Shown here: piece after piece, positions 45,081 through 54,388 of the stretch
Position numbering within the stretch: position 1 is the first letter of the stretch
Layout: each line of letters opens with the position of its first letter
Assembly: GCF_036711975.1 (NCBI RefSeq)
Contig: NC_091971.1
Span: forward strand, 18,173,501-18,237,500
DNA from: Onthophagus taurus
Taxonomy: Eukaryota; Arthropoda; Insecta; Coleoptera; Scarabaeidae
Reading direction: 5' to 3'
DNA: 64,000 nt
Translations under genes and position numbers: made by a program
Notes under the pieces: generated by a model
What the model was told of the DNA's origin: nothing
What the model saw: the letters and a program-made list of their open reading frames with translations, nothing else
Database searches by the model: none

Positions 45081-47463
45081 TTAACCCAGATATGCCTAAT
45101 GTACTACATTTAGGACGGTCAATTCCTGTTGAAACTTGCAAGGTCATGAGCGCTTGGAAATGCGCACGTCACATGAAGTCGTGCATTTTAGATGTAGCAG
45201 TGAGAGTGATAACTTGCAGTTTAGGTGTTTTCTTTAGATTTTGTTTTAAGTGCATCCGAAAGTCAAGATAAATTGGAAATGGATTATTGCCCGGTTCGCT
45301 TTGAAAGGTAAGGTAATTTTCAATTATAGAAATTAGAATGATATTATGATTCTTTGATTACAGTAACAATAAATAGTTGTATAATTAGTATTATTTAAAA
45401 GTTTTGCATTATTCAGTAAATTAGAGTATAAATTAGGGGGGTGAAAGACGGGTGTACTATATATAGGACATTAGGATAATAAACGACTATCACGTTCATC
45501 TAATTACAGGGGGTTTTTTCTTCATGAAGCCCTTGCTATGCTTGAGGACAATGACGACATTGTCAGCCAGGTTGATGAAATAACTATATTTTCTCCTGTA
45601 AACGCTGCAGCCGACCTGATAGATGAAGATTCTGGAGCAGAAAATGATCTTACAGTGAATAACCTACCGGCAAGCGCCGGTGGAAATCGTAATTGAAAGT
45701 AACTAGGACAGTGATTTTTCATCAGATGACAATATACCTCTATCAGAGTTACAATCACAAAACAAGGCAGCAAGAAACAAACAAAAAGTAAAAACTATAA
45801 AGAGAGAGATGCATTACAGTTGGATAAAAGAAGATTTGAAATTACCGCCCACCGACTTTGATAGTCCTACGACTTCGGCGATCACAGAAAACCCCTTAGA
45901 GCTTTTCTCAAAATTTTTTGACGAAGAAGTAATAGAATTGATTTTGAATCAGAGTAAAAAGGAATATAGTAAAAAGAAAATAAAAAGGAAAAGAGTAAAA
46001 AGGAAAAGCGAATATAGAAAAGCAGGAAGTAAACGCTTTTATAGGCGTTTTGATACTTAGTGGATATATGCAAGTACCGAGACGGAGGATGTTCTGGGAA
46101 CGTGAAAAAGATTGCCATAACGTCATGATTACAGAAGCAATTACAAGGGACCGGTTTGAGTATTTGTTTTCTAATCTTCACGTCTGTGATAATCAGCAGT
46201 TGGACCAGGGTAACAAATTCGCTAAACTAAGGCCGCTTTTCACACTGTTGAATAAAAAATTCATGGAGAATTCCTCGCTTGAAGAAATGCACTCAGTTGA
46301 TGAAGCTATGGTTCTGTATTATGGACGTCATAGCTGTAAGCAGTATATTCGAGGAAAACCCATGCGCTATGGATATAAGTTATGGGTAGGAAGTACCAGG
46401 TTAGGTTACTTGAATTGGTTCGAACCTTATCAAGGAGCCTCTACAAATATAAGTGAAAACTTTTCTGAATTGGGAGTTGGTGCTGGAGTAGTCTTAGAAT
46501 ATGCGCAAGCTTTACGTAAGGAATGGCCAGATAAAAAATTTCATCTCTTTTTTGATAACTTTTTTACGTCAATTCCGTTGATCGAAAAACTGACTGGAAT
46601 TTTTATGCTACTGGTACGGTTAGAGAAAACAGGCTAAAAGACATTTCTCTTATAGATTCAAAACTCATAAAGAAGCAGCGCAGAGGAAGTTATGATTATG
46701 CAAAAATTGTAAAACAGAATATAATTGCAGTAAAGTGGCACGATAATAGTGTAGTTTCTGTTTGTTCCAATTTTTCTGGAGTTGCCCCAATTCACTCGGT
46801 CACACGTTATTCGCAAAAAGAAAAGAAGAATATTCAGGTACAGCAGCCGCATCTTATACAGATGTACAATACAAATATGGGAGGTGTCGACCGCTCTGAC
46901 CAAAATATCAGCTTATATCGAATTTCGATCAGAGGAAAAAAATGGTATTTTCCTTTGATATCTCACTGTATTGACATGGCAATTCAAAACGCATGGCATT
47001 TGCATCGCAAGAATGGAGGAGAATTAGATCAAGTTAGTTTTAGAAGGAGAATTGCTGTAATGCTGTTGGTTCAGAATAAAAAAACATCGTCATATCAAAA
47101 AGGACATACCAGTAGGTCCCACGAAATAGATGTACGGTTCGACCGAATGGATCATTTAGTTATGCCCCAAGAAAAACAAACTAGGTGTGCTCATTGCCAT
47201 CAAAAAACTACAACGAGATGCGCAAAATGTGACATTGGTGTACACACGAAGTGTTTTGTTCAGTATCACACTAATAAATAATTTTACGTTTATAGATATT
47301 CATGTGCTGAATGTCCTACATGTAGGACGGCCCGAATTTTCAATTTAAAAAAAACAAATTGTCATGGTTTGTTTGTAAGACTTTGTTTTGCTTCTTTAAA
47401 TAAGTTTTCAATAAAGTTATTATGATTTGTAAAGTGGTTTTAATTTAGGCATATCTGGGTTAA
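45081..47463 (+). mobile_element. piggyBac-like element, copy 2
   Basis: 2383 bp including TTAA at each end (45081-45084 and 47460-47463), with 15-bp inverted ends CCCAGATATGCCTAA. It is very close to copy 1 without the nested insertion, and retains the empty TA site at 46865-46866. Confidence 0.95.
45540..47281 (+). pseudogene. piggyBac transposase (copy 2, frameshifted)
   Basis: Same protein as in copy 1. All three catalytic Asp regions are present (HSVDEAMV, HLFFDNFF and GGVDRSDQN), as is the cysteine-rich C-terminus (CAHCHQ, CAKCDIGVHTKCF). It is broken differently: an 11-bp loss near 45673, a frame problem near 46040 and a 4-bp loss near 46596. The segment missing in copy 1 at 7962 is present here, as is the CIDM segment at about 46970. 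Open pieces are 45809-46060, 46050-46637 and 46862-47281. Confidence 0.9.
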
Positions 47464-47639
47464 AATAATTCTTTCACAATTAAAATAACTTTAAGGGGCT
47501 AGACCAGTAGTTTAAAAAATCGATTTTTCAAATTTCATATACAATATACACGTAGAAATACGTTAGAATTGATTACAAATGTTTTCGACCCAGAACGGAT
47601 CGAAATTTTCTCACTTCGAAATCCTGATTCTGTTGAAAA

Positions 47640-48250
47640 AATTAAAATGGCTATATGGATTGCTTAATAGCATAAATGCTTTCGATACCAATCCTCGACG
47701 TATGTTCTACATATCATGAACACAATGATTTTTGGAAACAAGTTATCTTTAGTGATGAAAGTAGATTTAATGTAACGAAATATAACGAAGACTTAGAACA
47801 GGAAAAGTATAGTAAGTATTGAAAAACATGATGGTGAAAGCATCATGTCGTGAAGTGCAATGTTGTCGACTTCGTTAGGAAATATCAGTTATTGAAGGTA
47901 TCATTGAAAACATATGGGCATTGTGCGTGATGTTTAGTTTGCTGCCGGAACTCCCAAAACTGGATTATCCAGCACAACAACAATCAGAAGCTCATAGCTA
48001 CAAATATCAGGGATTAATTGCTTTATAATGTACGGAAACAACTTGGCCATCCACCCCAATCACCGGAATATAAAACTTATAGAGTATATATGGAAAAGTT
48101 TTGTCGAATTCGAAAGAGACATAAAAACCAAGATTACTAATCGAGCATCTTAAAGAAAGATATCGACAAAGGATGAGCGAAATTTCAAATGATATTTGCA
48201 AAAATTTTGTTTTGTCTGCGCAGCATTTGGGCACCATCGGCACTTATATT
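47640..48250 (+). pseudogene. Tc1-like transposase remnant
   Basis: Broken frames keep FWKQVIFSDESRFNVTKY near 47735 (first catalytic Asp), and LLYNVRKQLGHPPQSPEYKTY near 48020, the third-acid region where the usual PDLNPIE is eroded. The tail pattern resembles Tc1 (hIWe..K....). Numerous stops. No terminal repeats found. Confidence 0.7.
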
Positions 48251-48389
48251 GATAAAGGTCTCATACAATGGTTTTATTCGAAAAGAGGCCAAAGAGTTAC
48301 TCCGATTTTTACCATGATTTTACAAAACAATAGCAAATGAAAGTAATAAAATTAGTAAATGCATTTTTGGTCAACCATCTACAACAAGT

Positions 48390-49006
48390 CGTGGAGACTT
48401 TATATGTTCCAAAAGTGTATTGAACTAGCTTACTTTCTGCCTAATTCAACTGTGAATACCTTTCTTTTACTAGCGACAGTTATTGTTTAAGTTAGTAGAA
48501 GAGAAGCTATAGATCTAACCAAAAAATTAAAAATAGACGTTCTTGATGGCGTAATCATGTTCCACAATGCATGGATAAATGTTAAAAAAGAAACGATAAT
48601 GAATTGTTGTCGTTATGTATTTTCAAAATTACCAAATTACAAAGTTTGAAAAAGATTTTAAAGAGAAATATGAAGTTTTCTTAGAAAAGAATGGTTTGGA
48701 AGTAAAAGGTCAATTCAAATTTATTTGCCAACAATATTCTTACTGGTTCAATGAAAGATTATCTGTTGTTTGGAGATCCAACAAAAAAACTTGGATGATA
48801 AAAAGTCTTCCATCCTTCTTCAAAATGATACCAATAAAGAGCGCAGTATCAACGTTTCTGGTGGTATTACCACAGTTGTAAGCTGCTACCAGGAGTTGAA
48901 AAGAGAAAAGGAAAGGAATGCAAAACAAGAAACTTTGGACAAATTTTTCAATGTTGGTCTACAAACAACGGAAATTGGATTTATATTTAAAATATTTTAT
49001 TATTGA
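48390..49006 (+). pseudogene. Tigger/pogo transposase C-terminal remnant
   Basis: Frames starting near 48430 read LAYFLPNSTVNTF, KLKIDVLDGVIMFHNAW and VKKETIMNC, which correspond to the end of the DDE_1 domain of Tigger/pogo transposases. The frame ending at 49006 has AKQETLDKFF, a good match to the PCNA-interacting box (QxxLxxFF) known in pogo. Several frameshifts; dead. Confidence 0.7.
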
Positions 49007-49669
49007 TGAAATAAAATAAAAAAGTATTTTAAATAAAAATTGAAGTTTTTTTTCTAGTCGATATGTGTAATTGAGTTTACACATATTATACGTACTACAC
49101 ATGTAGGATCGTCAGGTATCGTTATAGCCCATTTCGTTTTACGGCCAACTTTCGAGGAATGTATCATCGCCGTATAATAAGGTATGAGTGTAACGAATCC
49201 GACATGTTACATACACTGTTACCATATATTTGGATAATAATCAATGTATGTCCTGTCCATATGTGATGCAACAAAAATATTCTACAGGCTGTTTTTGTCC
49301 TCTTTTAAGACAGATGAATTATTTAAGAAAAGTATAATTTTTTATTAATATATTCTTGAATGTTTTTTCGATTTAGGTTATTATACAAATGTCTCTGAAA
49401 TGCGTGTACAACGGAAGACCACAGATTCCTTGGCTCAAAATAGGTCGATTTAAGTTATCTATATCCAAAGTTGCTTCTTACATCAGTGGCAACTACGATG
49501 AGGTTTTGTAATTGCAATGACAAACAAGGCTTGCAAATATTTAAAAATACCTTTTTTCTTGCTTATGTTATAAGCCCCATACACCTGTAAACTAATTGCG
49601 TAAACTGAGGTTGCACAACAGGTTATTGTGCAAATAAGGATAGCCATATACAATTTTATATAAATTCTG

Positions 49670-49912
49670 TTGCTGGTATACTGCACGCAAGGAAATATGC
49701 CGCCTGACGAAGCAGCCTGTTTAGCTACAATAATTGCTGTTGCTTCGGAAGATGGTGTTAGAAAAAGAAAAAGGAACCAGAGAGTATGGATGAAAGAGTG
49801 GCTAAAGAAAAAATCACTTTTTAGTCACGCAAATCTTCTCAAAGAACTTAAGTTGAGTTATTTACGAGTGGATCCCACTATTTTTGGCGAAACAAGACAC
49901 AACATTCAGTGA
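49670..49912 (+). pseudogene. Harbinger (HARBI1-like) N-terminal fragment
   Basis: 80 codons with RVWMKEWLKKK and LLKELKLSYLRVDPTIF, the characteristic opening of Harbinger nucleases (W-W-L, LL-EL, yLR). A frameshift follows near 49900. The catalytic DDE region is missing, with only about 400 bp left after the LINE, none of it recognisable. Confidence 0.65.
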
Positions 49913-49978
49913 AGCAATATCACCACTTTCTACTAACACGCGTGAAAAGAAACTGTCGTCATTGTACAAACCCCATAT

Positions 49979-50586
49979 TATTATTATTATTGCTGCCGGG
50001 CTTAGTGGAGCGGCCCCTCTCGTCTCTGCGTCGTATAAGATCTATTGTAACTTTAGCCCTCCAAAACTTTAGGGCAAATGTAGGTCCTTAATGAACCTTA
50101 GTATTGCTCTAAGGTTTTGTTCCTTTATGTCGGTAGGTGTCAAAAGAGCTTTACCGAAAATGTTGTGTCTTAGACGGCCTCTGGCGACGCAATTATAGAG
50201 TATATGTTCAGCCGTTTCTGACTCGTCATTGTAAAGTCGACAAGTTTGATTCTCAGCTTGTCCAATGTGGAAGAGGTGGTATTTTAGGGGCGCGTGGCCG
50301 GTCAGGTCCTTATGTCCCCTTTGCTGAGACATAAAACCTCTTTGGTATTGTTTTGCGACCATACTTTTTGCTTGTCTGTGAGCTGGAAGTTCTTTCCAGC
50401 GTAAGGCTACCTTTGAGGCCTCCCAACTGTTGATTATTTGTTTTAGGTGGCTTTTTTGTAGTCCACAACCGGGTTGTCCAATGAAGGGCGTTTTCGCTGC
50501 CTCTCTGGCCAGCTTGTCCGCCTTCTCATTGCCTTCAATGACCGACTGTCTGCGAAAATGTTTATGGATGCACCTTTCTGTCCCTT
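49979..50586 (-). mobile_element. 5'-truncated I-like LINE with RNase H
   Basis: 608 bp flanked by the 14-bp duplication TACAAACCCCATAT (49965-49978 and 50587-50600). Its 3' end on the left is a (TAA)n tract, as in I-type elements. Confidence 0.88.
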
Positions 50587-50614
50587 TACAAACCCCATAT
50601 AATTGGTTGCGCAA
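50069..50614 (-). CDS. LINE RNase H and C-terminal zinc-binding region
   Basis: The frame contains VIEGNEKADKLAREAAK, the RNase H end motif with its catalytic Asp, then GHAPLKYHLFHIG and CRLYNDESETAEHILYNC, the C-terminal tail of I/R1-like LINEs. The start Met at 50614 lies outside the LINE in the Harbinger DNA, so the true coding part begins near 50586. It is a truncated copy with an intact remaining frame, so fairly young. Confidence 0.85.
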   Translation of the reverse strand: MRNQLYGVCKGTERCIHKHFRRQSVIEGNEKADKLAREAAKTPFIGQPGCGLQKSHLKQIINSWEASKVALRWKELPAHRQAKSMVAKQYQRGFMSQQRGHKDLTGHAPLKYHLFHIGQAENQTCRLYNDESETAEHILYNCVARGRLRHNIFGKALLTPTDIKEQNLRAILRFIKDLHLP

Positions 50615-51092
50615 CTATTTCAAAAATTTTGAATTTCTACAACCAACGATTGTTGCTCAATTTGTTTGGAGGTGTATGGGGCCTATTATAAGAGACAGAA
50701 AGTTTCAGTATTAAATGAGCTATTCAGAAATAATAATAATGTAATTGTCGCCTGACCAGTAAAAAAAATATGGGGTAATATCAACTGAAAAAATGACTTT
50801 TCCATTATTTCTGTGTCTCTAATTATAATTGTATTGGAAACCATAAAAAGATGTTAATTGAAGAACTTAGGAACTCACTCCTGAAAAATGGTTTAAATTG
50901 ATTTACGCGTTTTCGAATAAATAACAAAAGAATAAGCGAAAAAAATAACAGAATTTATTTTGCTAACTTTGAAGTCCTCTAGCGGCGAAACGAAGCAACT
51001 TTGGATATAGATAACTTAAATCGACCTATTTTGAGCCAAGGAATCTGCGGTCTTGCGTTGTACACGCATTTCGGAGACACCTGTGTAATAAT

Positions 51093-51474
51093 TCCTGCTG
51101 AATATGTTTTTAACCTTACATACTGTATATCATATATTGAAGGTATTAAACATTAAATGATGCTGACAATATCAGAACCGGTAGTAAATAAATTTTTCAC
51201 TATAAATGTACAAAATAAAAATTGTATTTATCTTAAAAGACATGTATCTCCCGTTTTTTTTAATCACTGGGGATTACTTTTAACATAAACATACAAGTTT
51301 ACATATATGGGCCCCTACTTGGTCTATAATGAGCATTTTTACCAGTGTCTCAGTGGCTTGTTATAACCTATCTTCAATATATATATAAAATTGTTTTATG
51401 AACAAAATATACCTCTTTTATTTATAGAAAAAGAGTAGGTTTAAGAATAGCACCATTACAAAATATCTGGAAAT
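51093..51474. other. Unassigned spacer
   Basis: No gene or repeat seen between the Harbinger end and the duplicated RpL8 3' flank. Confidence 0.5.
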
Positions 51475-51771
51475 TTCTAGAGGATGCCTAGGCTCAAAAT
51501 TGGAGGTTATAAAAAAAATTTTAATGTAAAATCATCAATGTATTCCCTCTATCAACCATAACATAAAAAACAAAACAATTTAGACCTTCTTCATATCAAC
51601 TTTACAACCATAAATATAGAATGTGTATCACCATGGTGAGGATCCCCTACTGAGATTATAACCAAACCATTTGCTCATTGAAACGACCATCACCAGTAAC
51701 ATTTCCTGTAAGAAATAAATTATTTTAATAAATATCACCTAATAGTATTGATTTATATGTATGTAAATATT

Positions 51772-51850
51772 TTGTCATCAGAAAGAGCCTCTATAATGTC
51801 TGATCAATGAATTATATTCAGATTTATAAAATAGAATTCATCATAAACTT
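51772..51850 (-). ncRNA. C/D-box snoRNA candidate in the pseudogene (copy of 52990)
   Basis: C box ATGATGA (51844-51838) and D box CTGA (51781-51778) on the minus strand, with an internal CTGA and a TGATCAG. The block before the D box (ACATTATAGAGGCTCTTT) is identical to the one in the active gene. Confidence 0.55.
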
Positions 51851-52049
51851 ATTATTACATATTATAATTAAGAAAAAAAAAGTACTTACCAACATAATCT
51901 ATAGCCTGTGTATTAGATAAAATGACCATTCCAGATAGCAATTCAACCATTTTATTCATATTATGATTATTAACAACATTTCCTGAAAACAAACAAAAAC
52001 TCAAATTACATTCTAACCCTTCATTTATAACAAACAAATTTTTCCAACA

Positions 52050-52128
52050 AAAAAATCAGAGTAAAAGTATCACCATTACTTTTCTGTTGGGAAAAGAAGA
52101 CTTAATAATAATAAATCATCATATCTTG
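52050..52128 (-). ncRNA. C/D-box snoRNA candidate in the pseudogene (copy of 53380)
   Basis: C box ATGATGA (52122-52116) and D box CTGA (52059-52056). About 40 bp before the D box is unchanged apart from one base, including AATGGTGATACTTTT. Confidence 0.55.
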
Positions 52129-52582
52129 CAAACCCCCAAAATAAAAATAAACAAATAGAATATAACTTACCATTTGTAAATTAGCTTTTGCAGCAAAATA
52201 AAAAATGACCAGCATACATTTCCTTTGGGATAATAATCATTTTCTTGTTTGGAACTTGTATTGGTACATTTTATTGTAATGCAAAATCATTAGATGAATA
52301 GAACAACTCCTCTCAGCAAATCTTTAATTTGAGGCCAATAGAAATTTAGTGGTAGTTGAATTTCCCTACTAAAAATTAATATTATGCCTAATACAGTACC
52401 TAAGTAAAAGTTGGAACTTCCTATATTGTAATAAAGGTTACAAAAAAAAATCAATTTCAATTCAAAATTATCAATGTATTCCATGTCAACTATAACTTAA
52501 AAAACCTCAAAACAATGTCAACCTAATAATTACATAAAATACAAAGACAACCCTGAACACTTCTTTAGATATTCTTAATCGT

Positions 52583-54050
52583 CTAATCCTCCTTCTTTGT
52601 ATCCACTTTACCACCACGAATACGACCCGTTCTACGAGCAGCAATAAGACCGACTTTACGACCAGCTGATGTTCCTCTCTTGACTGTGGACGCCTTACCA
52701 ATGTGTTGATGGTTACCACCACCATGAGGATGCTCTACTGGGTTCATAGCAACACCACGTACCTTTGGCCAGCAATTACGCTTAACCTACAATAATCAAT
52801 AATAAATTAATTAATAAAACAATAAAAATGTAACTTTATATAAGTGTTTTACCTTGTATTTGTGGTAAGCACGGCCTGCTTTTAGGATTGGTTTGTCAAT
52901 ACGTCCTCCACCAGCAACAATTCCTATAAGAAATAAATTTTAGTGAGTTAATGACATGTCTTAATGTTATTGATTTATGTTTTTAATATTTAATCATCAG
53001 AAAGAGCCTCTATAATGTCTGATCAATGAATTATATTCAGTTTTATAAAATAGAAATCATCATAAACTTTGCTTAAATTAGATATTATAATTAAAAAATA
53101 AATGTACTTACCAACCATAGCTCTGTTATTGGATGGAATGACTTTCTTAGCTCCAGATGGCAATTTAACCCTGGTTTTTTTCGTATCATGATTATGAGCA
53201 ATAACAGTAGCATAATTTCCTGATGCACGAGCTAACCGACCGCGATCACCAGTCTTTTCTTCTAAATTACATACGATTGTACCTTCAGGCATTGATCCAA
53301 CAGGTAAGACATTTCCTAAAAATAAATAAAACATTAAAATCACATTCTAACCCTTTGATTAAAAAATTTCAAACAAAAAAAAATCAGATTAAAAGTATCA
53401 CCATTACTTTTCTGTTGGGAAAAGAAGACTATAAAAAAATAAATCATCATATAAATCATTTACTTTAGGTAACCAATTAAGAAAAAAAAATTATATAACT
53501 CACCAATTTGTAAATTAGCCCTTTTGCCACAATATAAAAATTGACCAGTATACATTCCTTCAGGGGCAATAAATAATTCTTTTCTTGTTTGGAACTTGTA
53601 AGGGTCCCTAAAATGGACAACAGCTAACGGGGCACCACGGCCTGGATCATGGACGATGCCTTTAACGACCCCCTTAATGTAACCATGTCTTTCAGAAAAA
53701 TCCAAAGACCTCAGTTTTGGGGCTCCCTTCCTTTTCTTAGTGTGGGCCTTGAAAACAGACCCGGCACCTTTACGTTGCGCGCGAATAACACGACCCATAT
53801 TAACTTAGGCTAAAAGAAAATTGTAAAATAACAAAGTTACAACATAACCTCAAAAATACGCTAGGTATGTTTTTATGGTTAAATAACAATAAAATTGATT
53901 AAAATTAAAGATAATGGGTGTTTATATTAATTAATGGAACTTATTGAAGATGAGTTTTAAAGTGGATGGGTGAAATTATGGAAGATTTTAATGGAAAAAT
54001 GTATGATAAAAAATTTACGCTTACCGACGTGCCTCTACGAAAATGAAAGG
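52583..54050 (-). CDS. RpL8: Ribosomal protein L8 (uL2)
   Basis: Large-subunit protein uL2, at the heart of the peptidyl-transferase region of the 60S subunit. Coding exons: 53798-53504, 53315-53112, 52923-52853 and 52786-52583, all GT-AG, together 257 residues, the normal eukaryotic length. The start [20 protein letters not shown] and the uL2 signature [14 protein letters not shown] near residues 205-218 are intact. A 5' UTR exon (about 54050-54025) starts with a pyrimidine run CCTTTC, a TOP-type start typical of ribosomal protein genes, and is spliced to 53809. Introns 1 and 2 of the coding region host snoRNA candidates. Confidence 0.97.
52990..53068 (-). ncRNA. Intronic C/D-box snoRNA candidate (RpL8, second coding intron)
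   Basis: The minus strand has C box ATGATGA (53063-53057), an internal CTGA (D'-like) after TATAAAA, and D box CTGA (53000-52997). Short complementary ends (TTTA/TAAA) can form the terminal stem. The candidate guide before the D box is ACATTATAGAGGCTCTTT. Size about 75 nt and location in a ribosomal protein intron fit insect snoRNAs. The rRNA target was not checked. Confidence 0.6.
53380..53455 (-). ncRNA. Intronic C/D-box snoRNA candidate (RpL8, first coding intron)
   Basis: C box ATGATGA (53450-53444), D box CTGA (53387-53384), with the guide candidate AATGGTGATACTTTTAAT before it. Conserved in the pseudogene at 52050 although surrounding intron sequence has drifted. Confidence 0.6.
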
Positions 54051-54388
54051 ATGTTGACGTTTAGAGGATTTCACTTCACAAATTTAGTTACCAACCTAAA
54101 TAAATTTCCCTAAAATAATTAATAATTTATGTTTTATTCTATCGTTATTTATAATTTAAAAAACATTCCTTATGTAATAACATAACTTGTTCTATAATAT
54201 AATATAAAATACTTTGTATGAATATTTAATTTCGCTATAAATTTTTATAAAACACACCAACCAAGAAAATCCCTAAATTCCAGTTTTGAGGTTAGAATTA
54301 AAAAGTTTGCCGCCAATTTCTAAAGTGCTAGATGTGTTATTTTAAAGTTTTATTTTAATCAAGAATTTTAGCTGATTTGCCGTACAAC
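54051..54388. promoter_or_regulatory. Bidirectional promoter region of RpL8 and PolA1
   Basis: About 340 bp between the RpL8 TOP-type start (near 54050, -) and the PolA1 start codon (54389, +). AT-rich, with no TATA element at a convincing distance on either side. The transcription start of PolA1 is unknown. Shared control is inference from spacing only. Confidence 0.55.

Larger units (their letters stand above)
49381..51092 (+). mobile_element. Harbinger-like element remnant with a LINE inside
   Basis: The ends are inverted repeats of about 115 bp (about 49390-49500 against 50985-51085), sharing CTGAAATGCGTGTACAACG and CTTGGCTCAAAATAGGTCG. They enclose a HARBI1-like N-terminal fragment and a LINE. 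Exact ends and the 3-bp target site are not certain. Confidence 0.7.
51475..52300 (-). pseudogene. Intron-containing RpL8 pseudogene
   Basis: A decayed segmental copy of the neighbouring RpL8 gene, in the same orientation and directly downstream of it. Recognisable are the 3' flank (51500-51590, like 52450-52520), part of exon 4 (51600-51690), exon 2 (about 52005-51893), exon 1 (about 52290-52170) and the introns between them. Exon 3 and most of exon 4 are lost. Coding parts carry many substitutions and stops. Because introns are kept, it arose by DNA duplication, not retroposition. Confidence 0.85.
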
